In this document: one piece after another, positions 1 to 8,322 of the stretch
Layout of the letters: each line of letters begins with the position of its first letter
How positions within the stretch are numbered: position 1 is the first letter of the stretch
From: an uncultured Collinsella sp.
GTDB taxonomy: Bacteria > Actinomycetota > Coriobacteriia > Coriobacteriales > Coriobacteriaceae
Direction: 5' to 3'
Length of the DNA: 31,823 bases
NCBI GenBank assembly: GCA_900554595.1
Contig: USHZ01000005.1
Span: 1 to 31,823 of the forward strand
Notes under the pieces: generated by a model
Databases searched by the model: none
The model's input: the letters and a program-made list of their open reading frames with translations, nothing else
Told to the model about the DNA's origin: nothing
Program-made: the position numbers and the translations under genes

Positions 1-1532
1 ACCCGCGCAACGCCGCCGCCGGCAGCCTGCGCCAAAAGGACCCCAAGGTCACGGCGCGCCGCGATCTTGCCACCTTTATCTACGCCATCGCCGATACCGA
101 CCCGCTGCACGTCCACAGCCAGCGCGAGTTTCTGGACTGGCTGCGTAGCGCCGGCTTTAGCGTCAACCCTAACGTGGCTCGTTGCGCCACGCCGGCCGAG
201 GTCCACGAGTTCTGCGCCCAGGCCCTCGAGCATCGCGGTGACCTGGACTACGACATCGATGGCGTGGTCGTAAAGGTCGACGGCTTCCAGCAGCAGCTCG
301 ACCTGGGCTTTACCGCCCGCGCGCCGCGCTGGGCCATTGCCTTTAAGTTCCCGCCCGAGGAAAAGCAGACCGTCCTGCGCGAAATTCGCATCCAGGTGGG
401 CCGCACCGGTGTGCTCACGCCGGTCGCCGAGTTCGACCCGGTGACGGTTGCCGGCTCCACCATCGCGCGCGCCACGCTGCACAACATCGATGAGATCCGT
501 CGCAAAAACGTGCGCGAGGGCGACACTATCATCGTGCACAAGGCGGGCGACGTGATCCCCGAGGTCGTGGGCCCCGTGCTCGACAAGCGCCCGGCCGACA
601 GCGTTGACTGGCACATGCCCGAGGTCTGCCCCGTGTGCGGCAGCCCCGTGGTCCACGAGGATGGCGAGGTCGCTTACCGTTGCGTCTCCATCGATTGCCC
701 CGCGCAGCTCAAGGAGCGCTTGCTCCACTGGGTGAGCCGCGGCTGCATGGACGTCGATGGCCTGGGCGACGAGCTTGTCGACAAGATGATCGCCGCCGGG
801 CTGATTCACGACGTCGCAGACTTCTACCAGCTCACGGTCGACGATATCGCCGGCCTGGACACGGGGCGCACCTATGCCAGCTCCAACAGCAAAAAGGGCG
901 TCAAGAAGGGTGACCCCATTCCGGTAGGCCTCAAGACGGCCGAGAAAATCATCGCCGAGCTCAACAAGTCCAAGAGCCAGCCGCTCGGTCGCGTGCTGTT
1001 TGCCCTGGGCATCCGCCACGTGGGCAAGAGCGTGGGCGAGGTCATCGCCGAGCGATTCCTGTCGATTGACAAGCTCGTCTTGGCGAGTGAAGAGGACATC
1101 GCCGAGTGCGAGGGCATCGGTCCCAAGATTGCGGCGAGCGTCAAGCAGTTCCTGGCCGTGCCCGAGAACCTTGCCGTGCTGGAGCGTCTGCGTCAGGCGA
1201 GCCTGTCGCTCGAGGTCGACTTGGGCGCCGCGCACGCGCAAGCCGCAGCCGACGCTGGCGTGGCAGGCGAGCTCGCCGACGCACAGCCACTCGCGGGTCT
1301 GACCTTCGTGCTCACTGGCACGCTCGTCAACCGCACCCGCGAAGAGGCGGGCGCGGCACTCAAGGTGCTCGGCGCCAAGGTTTCGGGCAGCGTGTCAAAG
1401 AAGACGAGCTATCTGGTCGCCGGCCCCAAAGCGGGCTCCAAGCTCACCAAGGCCGAGCAGCTGGGTGTGCCCGTGCTGGACGAGGATGCACTCGAGCAGA
1501 TCCTGGCGACTGGTGAGGTGCCCCAGGCTTAG
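1..1532 (+). CDS. ligA: NAD-dependent DNA ligase LigA (5' end missing)
   Basis: LigA seals DNA nicks during replication and repair, using NAD+ to adenylate an active-site lysine. The reading frame is open from base 3, beyond the left edge, and begins with PRNAAAGSLRQ, a conserved stretch of the LigA adenylation domain, so the N-terminal part with the KxDG lysine lies outside. Visible in order: the nucleotidyltransferase motif DGVVVK (about nt 257-275), the OB fold with QVGRTGVLTPVAEF (nt 392-435), a four-cysteine zinc finger CPVCG...CVSIDCPA (nt 626-700), helix-hairpin-helix repeats, and a C-terminal BRCT domain (about nt 1275-1520). An extra stretch of roughly 15-20 residues at nt 852-945 interrupts the first helix-hairpin-helix region compared with the LigA I remember. 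A GTG at 174 is internal and is not the start. A strong bidirectional terminator follows. Identification is firm. Confidence 0.97.
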   Translation, partial: PRNAAAGSLRQKDPKVTARRDLATFIYAIADTDPLHVHSQREFLDWLRSAGFSVNPNVARCATPAEVHEFCAQALEHRGDLDYDIDGVVVKVDGFQQQLDLGFTARAPRWAIAFKFPPEEKQTVLREIRIQVGRTGVLTPVAEFDPVTVAGSTIARATLHNIDEIRRKNVREGDTIIVHKAGDVIPEVVGPVLDKRPADSVDWHMPEVCPVCGSPVVHEDGEVAYRCVSIDCPAQLKERLLHWVSRGCMDVDGLGDELVDKMIAAGLIHDVADFYQLTVDDIAGLDTGRTYASSNSKKGVKKGDPIPVGLKTAEKIIAELNKSKSQPLGRVLFALGIRHVGKSVGEVIAERFLSIDKLVLASEEDIAECEGIGPKIAASVKQFLAVPENLAVLERLRQASLSLEVDLGAAHAQAAADAGVAGELADAQPLAGLTFVLTGTLVNRTREEAGAALKVLGAKVSGSVSKKTSYLVAGPKAGSKLTKAEQLGVPVLDEDALEQILATGEVPQA

Positions 1533-1550
1533 GGCATCGATACCAAATTG

Positions 1551-1591
1551 AAGAACCGCCCGGAAAGCATGATGCCTTCCGGGCGGTTCTT
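1551..1591. terminator. Bidirectional intrinsic terminator between ligA and the MATE gene
   Basis: Perfect 15-bp inverted repeat AAGAACCGCCCGGAA / TTCCGGGCGGTTCTT (1551-1565 and 1577-1591) around an 11-nt centre that can itself pair GCA with TGC. The A-rich start and T-rich end let it work for both convergent genes. Confidence 0.85.
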
Positions 1592-1687
1592 ACTTTGCTG
1601 GGGAAACGGGCACCGTGATCTGCGTCACGTAGGTCGCCGGATCATCGCTGATGATGTCATCGATCAAGGCGATCTCGCGTCGTCCCG

Positions 1688-3034
1688 CTACGCCACCAGC
1701 TTGTCAAAAGCCCCACGCCGGTTGAGCACGGTAAATGCGACCACACAGATGATTGCCGACAAAATCGAACCGCACGGCGAGGCGATACCCATGGGGAACA
1801 GCGTATCGGAATAGGCGTTCGACAGCAGCCACGCGCCCGGCACGCGAATGAGCACCACGGCCAGCACGTTGTGCGCAAAGCCGATGTAGCTCTTGCCATA
1901 CGCAGCGAAAAAGCCGCTAAAGCAAATGTGGATGCCGGCAAAGATTGCATCGAAAATATAACTGTGCATATAGCCGGTACCGGCCGCGACCACCGCGGGG
2001 TCCTTGGCAAAAAAGCCGATAAACGCCGGCGCCACCAGCCACATCAGCACCGTGATCAGGCAGCCGTACACCACCGAGATCGTCATGGCGTCCTTGAGTA
2101 CCTGACGCGCGCGGTCGCCCTTGCCCGCGCCGGCGTTTTGCGCCGTGAGTGCGCTGACGGTGGCACCCATGGAACTCGGCACAATGAACAAAAAGCTGAT
2201 CATCTTTTCGACCAGGCCCACGGCGGCGGCGTCAACGAGCCCTCGGTGGTTGGCGATGACGGTGATAAACATAAACGCCACCTGGATGCAGCCGTCCTGC
2301 ACGGCCACGGGCACGCCGATCTTAAGGATGCTACTGAGCACCTCGGGCTGGGGGCGCAGGTCGCTGCGCTTGAGGTGAATGTGCGTACGGCGGCTCTTGA
2401 GCCACACGAGCGCGAGGGCCACGCTCGCTGTCTGCGCGATGACTGTGCCGAGTGCGGCTCCCACGGGGCCAAGCCCCATGTGACCGATAAACAGAAAGTC
2501 GAGCGCGATGTTGATGATGCACGCCACGCCGATCACGTACATGGGCGAGCGTGAATCGCCCAGGCCGCGAAAGATGGCAGAGAGGATGTTGTACGCGGCG
2601 ATAAACGGAATGCCGACAAAGCAGATGCGCAGGTAGGCGGCGGTGCCTTCGACCGCCTCGGCCGGCGTGCCAATGAGCGCCACGATCTGCGGGCACAGTG
2701 CGAGCAGGACAGCGGCCAGCACCACCGAGACACCCATAAACAGCGTGATGGTATTGCCGATGGCGGTCTCGGCGCGGTCAAACCGGCGCGAGCCCACGGC
2801 GTGGCCGACGATGACCGTCGTTCCCATGGCCAGGCCCACGAGCGTCACGGTAATGATATAGAGCGTCTGCGCGCCATTGCCCACGGCGGTGATGCCGGCG
2901 GCGCCGCTGAACTGCCCCATCATGTACAGGTCGGCCATGCCGTAGAGCATCTGCAAAAAGTACGAGAGCATATAGGGCAGGGCAAAGACCGCGATGGTCT
3001 TGAGGACATTGCCGCGTGTGAGGTCGTGTTCCAT
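1688..3034 (-). CDS. MATE-family multidrug efflux transporter
   Basis: A 448-residue polytopic membrane protein of normal MATE length. MATE transporters export cationic drugs or metabolites in exchange for Na+ or H+. The sequence starts MEHDLTRGNVLKTIAVFALP, the usual MATE N-terminus, and continues through about twelve hydrophobic segments in two halves. Family-typical features are the GMADLYMMGQF loop after the first helix and the IFRGLGDSRSPMY loop between the halves. The ATG at 3034 is chosen because this N-terminus aligns with the family; its Shine-Dalgarno sequence is poor. The gene stands alone on the minus strand, convergent with ligA and divergent from the ABC genes. A palindrome lies between its candidate -35 and -10 elements (see 3076-3106), which suggests control by a MerR-type drug sensor encoded elsewhere. 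The substrate cannot be read from sequence. Confidence 0.93.
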   Translation of the reverse strand: MEHDLTRGNVLKTIAVFALPYMLSYFLQMLYGMADLYMMGQFSGAAGITAVGNGAQTLYIITVTLVGLAMGTTVIVGHAVGSRRFDRAETAIGNTITLFMGVSVVLAAVLLALCPQIVALIGTPAEAVEGTAAYLRICFVGIPFIAAYNILSAIFRGLGDSRSPMYVIGVACIINIALDFLFIGHMGLGPVGAALGTVIAQTASVALALVWLKSRRTHIHLKRSDLRPQPEVLSSILKIGVPVAVQDGCIQVAFMFITVIANHRGLVDAAAVGLVEKMISFLFIVPSSMGATVSALTAQNAGAGKGDRARQVLKDAMTISVVYGCLITVLMWLVAPAFIGFFAKDPAVVAAGTGYMHSYIFDAIFAGIHICFSGFFAAYGKSYIGFAHNVLAVVLIRVPGAWLLSNAYSDTLFPMGIASPCGSILSAIICVVAFTVLNRRGAFDKLVA

Positions 3035-3075
3035 GGGGCGGGGCTTTCTGGCTTGGTTCGTTTTGCTACCAGTGT

Positions 3076-3106
3076 AGTGAAAACCCTACAACGATTGTAG
3101 AGTCAA
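3076..3106 (-). promoter_or_regulatory. Candidate MATE promoter with MerR-like operator in a 19-bp spacer
   Basis: On the minus strand TTGACT (3101-3106) and TTCACT (3076-3081) are separated by 19 bp. The perfect dyad CTACAA-TCG-TTGTAG (3086-3100) sits in that spacer and extends to 9-bp arms with one mismatch (3083-3103). Over-long 19-bp spacers carrying the operator are the hallmark of MerR-activated promoters. The -10 element is weak. No MerR gene is in the window. Confidence 0.5.
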
Positions 3107-3226
3107 GGTTTGTGTTGGCGGCAGGGCGAAAAAAGTCACGCCCGCGTTTATTTCCAATTGAATACAGGGGTGTGCCCTGCGAGCATGAAGTCTACGCCAA
3201 CCTTACAGAAATCGATTTCGGAGCAC

Positions 3227-3256
3227 TTGACACCGCTGCACGGCGCGCCATAATAC
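3227..3256 (+). promoter_or_regulatory. Sigma-70-type promoter of the ABC exporter operon
   Basis: TTGACA at 3227-3232, then CATAAT at 3249-3254 (16-bp spacer) or TAATAC at 3251-3256 (18-bp spacer). It lies about 40 bases before the GTG start at 3296 and is the best consensus promoter in the divergent intergenic region. Confidence 0.6.
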
Positions 3257-3295
3257 GTGGGTTTGCGAACAACGTTTGATGGGGGATGAACCTGC

Positions 3296-5125
3296 GTGCG
3301 CAATCTCAAGATTCTGTTTTCCTATCTGGGGGCATACCGCCGCGATGCCATGCTCGGCGTGCTCTTTGTGACGGCCGAGACGGCGCTCGAGCTGTTTATC
3401 CCGGTCATCATGGCAAATATCATCGACGTGGGCGTGCCCGCGGGCGACATCAACTACATGCTGTTGCAGGGCACGTATATGTTGGTATGCGCCGCATGTT
3501 CGCTGGTACTTGGCTTGGGCTATGCACGCACGTCTGCTCGCGTCGCCTCGGGGCTGGGCGCTAACTTGCGCGAGGCTGAGTATCGCAAGATCCAGACGCT
3601 CGCCTTTGGCAACCTGGACAACTACGACGCCAGCTCACTTGTCACCCGCATGACCACCGACATCACCGTGATTCAAAACGCCGTAGGCAACGGCTTCCGC
3701 CCCATGGTGCGCGGGCCGGTAAATCTGGTCATGGGCCTCGTCTACGCTTTTGCGCTCTCGCGCGAGCTCGCGGCGGTCTTTGCCGTCATTCTGCCGATGC
3801 TCGCCATCGTGCTCGGTATCATTACCGTGCGCGTGAGCCCGCTCTACCGCCAACTCCAGACCTCGATGGACCACCTCAACGGCGTGGTGCAAGAGGACCT
3901 TACCGCAGTGCGCGCCGTGAAGGCTTACGTGCGCGCCGAGCACGAGTGCGACAAGTTCGACACCGTCAATACCGAGCTCGCCGGCACGGCGACCAAGACC
4001 TTCGGCACCGCCGTGCTCAACCTGCCGGTGTTCCAGCTCTCGATGTATGTTGCCGCGCTCTCGATCCTGTGGATTGGCGGCCGCATGATCATCGAAGGTC
4101 GCTTGGGCGTGGGCTCGCTCACGGGCTTTATGAGCTATGTGCTGCTGATCATGAACTCGCTCATGATGATCTCCAACGTGTTTTTGCTGCTCACGCGTGC
4201 TCTTACGAGTGTGGGCCGTATCGCAGAGGTGCTCGATGAGGAGCCCTTTATCGCCAACCCTGCGGGAGATCTCGCGACTGCGGCGCCAGCGGACGGCAGT
4301 ATCGAGTTTCGCGACGTTTCCTTTAAATACCGCGCGGATGCAGCCGAGGATGTGCTCGAGCATATCGACCTTCACATCGAGAGCGGCTCGACGGTGGGCA
4401 TCCTCGGCGGCACGGGCTCGGGCAAGAGCTCGCTTGTGCAGCTGATTGCGCGCCTGTACGACGCCACCGAGGGCGTCGTGCTTGTGGGCGGACACGATGT
4501 GCGCGACTACAACCTGGCCGCCTTGCGTGACGCGGTGGGAATTGTGCTGCAAAAGAATGTGTTGTTCACGGGCACCGTGCGCGAGAACCTGCAGTGGGGC
4601 AATCCGCAGGCGTCGGACGATGAGCTCCTCGCGGCTTGCCGCGCGGCGTGCGTGGACGAGTTTCTGGATCGCATCGGCGGGCTGGACGGCGAGTTGGGCC
4701 AAGGCGGCGCCGGTGTTTCAGGTGGCCAGAAGCAACGCCTGTGCATCGCGCGCACGCTGCTCAAGCATCCGCGCGTGTTCATTTTTGATGACTCCACCAG
4801 CGCGGTCGATATGGCGACCGACGCTAAGATTCGCGAGCACATCGCTCGGATTCCCGATACGACCGTGCTCATCATCGCCCAGCGCATCGCGAGCGTCATG
4901 GACGCCGATCGCATTGTGGTGTTGGACGACGGTCGTGTCCACGGCGTGGGCACACACGAGGAACTGCTGGCGGGCGACAACATCTACCAGGAGATTTACG
5001 CCTCGCAGATGGAGTTTGCGGGGAACGCTGACGCCGGCGACGGCAGCGACGATGACCGCGCGAATGATCCGTTTTCCTTCGCCCCCAGCGGATTACCCTT
5101 GGAAGGGGGTGAGCGCCGTGCCTAA
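3296..5125 (+). CDS. ABC exporter half-transporter, degenerate-site subunit
   Basis: A 609-residue half-transporter: six-helix membrane domain (about 1-310), then a nucleotide-binding domain with Walker A GGTGSGKSS (about 371-379), the Q-loop near VLQKNVLFTG, signature VSGGQKQR and Walker B VFIFDD. The residue after the Walker B aspartate (D498) is D499 instead of the catalytic glutamate, and the H-loop histidine is Gln529 (IIAQR). These are marks of the non-hydrolysing half of heterodimeric exporters such as BmrC and TM287. The GTG start at 3296 follows GGGGGA about 9 nt upstream; a consensus promoter precedes it. The 3' end overlaps the next gene by 8 nt, so the partners are probably translationally coupled. 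A lipid or drug is the likely cargo, but this is inference. The acidic C-terminal tail (about 580-609) is poorly conserved. Confidence 0.93.
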   Translation: MRNLKILFSYLGAYRRDAMLGVLFVTAETALELFIPVIMANIIDVGVPAGDINYMLLQGTYMLVCAACSLVLGLGYARTSARVASGLGANLREAEYRKIQTLAFGNLDNYDASSLVTRMTTDITVIQNAVGNGFRPMVRGPVNLVMGLVYAFALSRELAAVFAVILPMLAIVLGIITVRVSPLYRQLQTSMDHLNGVVQEDLTAVRAVKAYVRAEHECDKFDTVNTELAGTATKTFGTAVLNLPVFQLSMYVAALSILWIGGRMIIEGRLGVGSLTGFMSYVLLIMNSLMMISNVFLLLTRALTSVGRIAEVLDEEPFIANPAGDLATAAPADGSIEFRDVSFKYRADAAEDVLEHIDLHIESGSTVGILGGTGSGKSSLVQLIARLYDATEGVVLVGGHDVRDYNLAALRDAVGIVLQKNVLFTGTVRENLQWGNPQASDDELLAACRAACVDEFLDRIGGLDGELGQGGAGVSGGQKQRLCIARTLLKHPRVFIFDDSTSAVDMATDAKIREHIARIPDTTVLIIAQRIASVMDADRIVVLDDGRVHGVGTHEELLAGDNIYQEIYASQMEFAGNADAGDGSDDDRANDPFSFAPSGLPLEGGERRA

Positions 5126-7016
5126 GACCGCAGCCCAAGCACGCCCTGCCGACCTCAAGCGCACTGTGCGCCGCTTGCTCTCCTACATGGGGCATGCCAA
5201 GTTCTCGTTGCTCGCGGTGGGCGTGCTCGCCTCCGTTGCCGCCATCGCGAGCCTCGCCGGCACCTACATGGTGCGCCCTATCGTCAACGGTTTGGCAACG
5301 GGCGGCGAGGAACTGCTCGCCAGGCAGGTCATCTTTACCGCTGCCATCTACGCCGCGGGCGTGCTCTCGGCTCTGGGCTACTCGCAGATTATGGTGCGCG
5401 CGGCCCAACGCGTGGTGTCCGATATTCGTCGCGACCTGTTCGCGCACATCCAGACGCTGCCGCTGAGTTACTTCGACAGCACGCGCTCGGGCGACATCAT
5501 GAGCTTCTTTACCAACGACGTCGACACCGTCTCCGAGGCGCTCAACAACAGCTTTGCCAACGTGATTCAGGCCGCCATTCAGGTTGTGGGCACCACGGCC
5601 ATGCTCATCATCCTTAACTGGCAGCTCACGATTATCACGCTCGTGTGCGATGCGGCCATTGTGCTGTATGCGCGCTACTCGGGCGCGCGCTCTAAGCGCT
5701 TCTTTGCCGCCCAGCAGGCATCGCTTGGCGACCTGGACGGATATATCGAAGAGATGGTCTCGGGCCAAAAGGTCATCAAGGTCTTTAACCGCGAGGCGGC
5801 GAATGTCGCCGGCTTCACCTGCCGCAACGACGAGCTTCGCCGCACCGGTGGCGCCGCGCAGGCCTATGCCAACTCCATGGTGCCTATGACCGTCGTGATT
5901 GGCTACGTCAACTATGCCATCGTCGCCGTGGCGGGTGGCATGCTCTGCATCAAAGGGCTCGCCGACGTAGGTGCGCTCGCGAGCTATCTGGTCTTTGTAC
6001 GCCAGGCGGCCATGCCCATCAACCAGTTTACGCAGCTGGGCAACTTCTTGCTCAATGCGTTGGCCGGTGCCGAGCGCTTGTTTGCGGCTATGGACCTTAA
6101 GCCTGAGGTGGACGAGGGCTGCGTGGAGCTGGTGCAGACGGGCGACGCCGCGTGGGCGTGGAAGATTCCCGAGGGCCAGGGCGTGGGCGCGTACGGGCAC
6201 TTGCATGACGTGGTAGGAGTTAATGAGTCGGGCCGTGCGGTGGCTGCCGACGGCACCGAGCTCACGTGCGGCTTGGTCCCGCTTGCCGGTGACGTGCGCT
6301 TCCATGCCGTGGACTTTTCCTACGTGCCGGGCACCCGTGTGCTCACGGACCTCAACCTGTTTGCCAAGCCGGGGCAAAAGATCGCGTTTGTGGGCTCGAC
6401 GGGCGCCGGTAAGACGACCATCACCAACCTCATCAACCGTTTCTACGAGGTCGATGACGGCGAGATCACGTACGACGGCATCGACGTCAAGCACATTGCC
6501 AAAGCCAGCCTGCGCGGGTCTCTCGGCATTGTGCTGCAGGACACGCACCTGTTTAGCGGCACCATTGCGCAGAACATCCGCTTTGGCAAGCTCGACGCGA
6601 CCGACGAGGAAGTGCGTGCCGCTGCCGAGGCAGCCTGCGCGGATTCGTTTATCCGCCGCCTGCCTAGAGGGTACGATACGCCGGTCACGGCCGACGGCGC
6701 CAACCTGTCGCAGGGCCAGCGCCAGCTGCTCGCCATCGCGCGCGTTGCCGTGGCCGATCCGCCGGTTCTCATCTTGGACGAGGCCACTTCGAGCATCGAC
6801 ACGCGCACCGAAAAGCTCATCGAGCGCGGTATGGACCGCATCATGCGCGGACGCACCACGTTTATGATCGCGCACCGCCTGTCCACCGTCCGCGACGCCG
6901 ACGCCATCATGGTCCTCGAACACGGCCGCATCATCGAGCGCGGCACGCACGAAGAGCTGCTCGCCCAGCACGGCGAATACTGGCAGCTGGCGCATGGCTT
7001 AAAAGAGTTGGATTAA
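5118..7016 (+). CDS. ABC exporter half-transporter, catalytic-site subunit
   Basis: A 632-residue membrane-domain plus ATPase-domain protein and the natural partner of the preceding gene. Walker A is GSTGAGKTT (Lys432), Walker B ILDEA with catalytic Glu555, and the H-loop histidine His586 is present. Its signature is LSQGQ (530-534), with Gln where LSGGQ has Gly. In a heterodimer this signature faces the partner's degenerate Walker B, so both defects fall in the same ATP site. About 60 extra residues (nt 6110-6290) separate the membrane and ATPase domains. The frame is open for 670 nt upstream, but that stretch is a shadow of the first gene. The GTG at 5118 is chosen because GGAAGGGGG lies 8 nt before it and the protein then begins like other exporters. 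A family A palindrome starts 50 nt after the stop. Confidence 0.93.
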   Translation: MPKTAAQARPADLKRTVRRLLSYMGHAKFSLLAVGVLASVAAIASLAGTYMVRPIVNGLATGGEELLARQVIFTAAIYAAGVLSALGYSQIMVRAAQRVVSDIRRDLFAHIQTLPLSYFDSTRSGDIMSFFTNDVDTVSEALNNSFANVIQAAIQVVGTTAMLIILNWQLTIITLVCDAAIVLYARYSGARSKRFFAAQQASLGDLDGYIEEMVSGQKVIKVFNREAANVAGFTCRNDELRRTGGAAQAYANSMVPMTVVIGYVNYAIVAVAGGMLCIKGLADVGALASYLVFVRQAAMPINQFTQLGNFLLNALAGAERLFAAMDLKPEVDEGCVELVQTGDAAWAWKIPEGQGVGAYGHLHDVVGVNESGRAVAADGTELTCGLVPLAGDVRFHAVDFSYVPGTRVLTDLNLFAKPGQKIAFVGSTGAGKTTITNLINRFYEVDDGEITYDGIDVKHIAKASLRGSLGIVLQDTHLFSGTIAQNIRFGKLDATDEEVRAAAEAACADSFIRRLPRGYDTPVTADGANLSQGQRQLLAIARVAVADPPVLILDEATSSIDTRTEKLIERGMDRIMRGRTTFMIAHRLSTVRDADAIMVLEHGRIIERGTHEELLAQHGEYWQLAHGLKELD

Positions 7017-7065
7017 CCCGTTCGAGCACGATGCTTCGACCCCTCCGTGCCCCTTACCTCGCCTC

Positions 7066-7130
7066 AAACCATCACAACATTCGACGTTTTTTGCCAAAAA
7101 CGGGAAAAGCATCGAATGTTGTGATGGTTT
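7066..7130. repeat. Family A palindromic repeat, copy 1
   Basis: Arms AAACCATCACAACATTCGA (7066-7084) and its exact complement (7112-7130), 19 bp, around a 27-nt centre. The centre contains its own complementary runs (CGTTTTT / AAAAACG). It lies 50 nt after the ABC stop codon. Other copies are at 16135 and 26092, with the same arms and the same 27-nt spacing. Confidence 0.95.
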
Positions 7131-7262
7131 GTGTGTCGAGGATGGGCTTGGAAAGTCCGTTTTGCTCGAAGCGACCTGTCCTGTCGTACGGGTGTCGGCA
7201 TGATTCTCCCGTGGGGTATTATGTTTTCCGAAGAATAAAACGCCGCGTGAGGGGAGGGCTGC

Positions 7263-8318
7263 GTGGACGGGCACGTGCAACATGACGGCTTTGGCCGCGA
7301 TATCAACTACCTGCGCATTGCCGTTACCGACAAGTGCAATTTCCGTTGCATTTACTGCATGCCGGCCGATGGCGTGGCGCCCCGTGCACACGACGAGCTG
7401 CTCAGTGCCGAGGAAATTGCCCGCTTTGTGCGCTTGGTGGCGGGGGAGGGCATTCGCCGCGTGCGCCTGACGGGCGGCGAGCCGCTGGTCAGCCGCCGCA
7501 TCATCCCGCTCATTCGTGACATTCGCGCGATTCCGCAGATCGAGGACATCTCGCTCACCACCAATGGCGCCCTGCTGCCCAAGCTGGCGCCGCAGCTTAA
7601 AGACGCGGGGCTTAACCGCGTCAACATCTCGCTCGACACACTCGACCCTACGCTCTTTGGAAAGATCACGCGCTTGGGCCGGCTCGAGCAGACCAAGGCC
7701 GGCATCGACGCGGCGCTGGCTTGGGGCTTTGAGCCCGTTAAGGTCAACTGTGTTGTGGTGCGCCGACTCAACCAAGATGTGGCGGCCCTCGCACGGCTGA
7801 CCGTCGACCGCCCCATCCACCTGCGCTTTATCGAATACATGCCCATTGGCGACGAGCGCATGAGCTCGCATTGCGCTGTGGACCCGCATGCGCCCGCGCT
7901 CAATCCCGAGCTGTGGAACGCGAGCGACACCGTGCCGAGTGACGAGCTGCGGGCGCGCATCAATGCCGGGGCCGCGGCGGCGGGACTGGGCGAGCTCGAG
8001 CCGCTCGACATCAACGACGCTCCTGCCGGCGCGGGCCCTGCGCGCTATTGGCACTTTCCGGGCGCGGCGGGAACGGTCGGCTTCATTAGCGCCATGTCCA
8101 ATCATTTTTGTGCGAACTGCAACCGCCTGCGCCTGACGGCAGACGGCAACGTGCGTCCGTGCCTGTTCAGCGATGCCGAGTATTCGGTGCGTGAGGCGTT
8201 GCGCCGTGGTGATGATATGCAGGTACTTTCGATTTGGCGCGATGCCGTGGCCCACAAACCGCAGGAACACGCGATAATTGAGGGCACGCAACGATTTATG
8301 TCCCAAATCGGAGGATGA
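7263..8318 (+). CDS. moaA: GTP 3',8-cyclase MoaA (molybdenum cofactor biosynthesis)
   Basis: MoaA is a radical-SAM enzyme that converts GTP to the cyclic precursor of molybdopterin together with MoaC. The 351-residue product has the N-terminal [4Fe-4S] motif C25xxxC29xxC32, the SAM-binding LTGGEPL segment, and the second cluster C283-C286-C300 (CANC...RPC) that holds GTP. It ends in Gly-Gly, the conserved tail needed for catalysis. About 40 residues before the second cluster (PHAPALNPELW onward) are variable in the family. The GTG at 7263 is supported by GAGGGGAGGG just upstream and a normal N-terminus. The moaC-mobB gene starts 4 nt after the stop, so the two form an operon. I did not find a convincing molybdenum-cofactor riboswitch in the 130 nt upstream. 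Confidence 0.95.
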   Translation: MDGHVQHDGFGRDINYLRIAVTDKCNFRCIYCMPADGVAPRAHDELLSAEEIARFVRLVAGEGIRRVRLTGGEPLVSRRIIPLIRDIRAIPQIEDISLTTNGALLPKLAPQLKDAGLNRVNISLDTLDPTLFGKITRLGRLEQTKAGIDAALAWGFEPVKVNCVVVRRLNQDVAALARLTVDRPIHLRFIEYMPIGDERMSSHCAVDPHAPALNPELWNASDTVPSDELRARINAGAAAAGLGELEPLDINDAPAGAGPARYWHFPGAAGTVGFISAMSNHFCANCNRLRLTADGNVRPCLFSDAEYSVREALRRGDDMQVLSIWRDAVAHKPQEHAIIEGTQRFMSQIGG

Positions 8319-8322
8319 TCAT

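Noticed and set aside
4446..5117. Extension of the second ABC protein upstream of 5118
   Set aside because: This part overlaps the first gene's ATPase domain in another frame and has a Cys/Arg/Ser-rich nonsense composition.
4896..6995. 699-codon open frame on the minus strand opposite the second ABC gene
   Set aside because: It mirrors the codon pattern of a GC-rich gene, has no family motif, and the plus-strand gene has all ABC motifs.
7131..7262. Molybdenum cofactor riboswitch before moaA
   Set aside because: Only short 5-bp complementary stretches (7188-7192 with 7208-7212) are visible; no convincing conserved structure.
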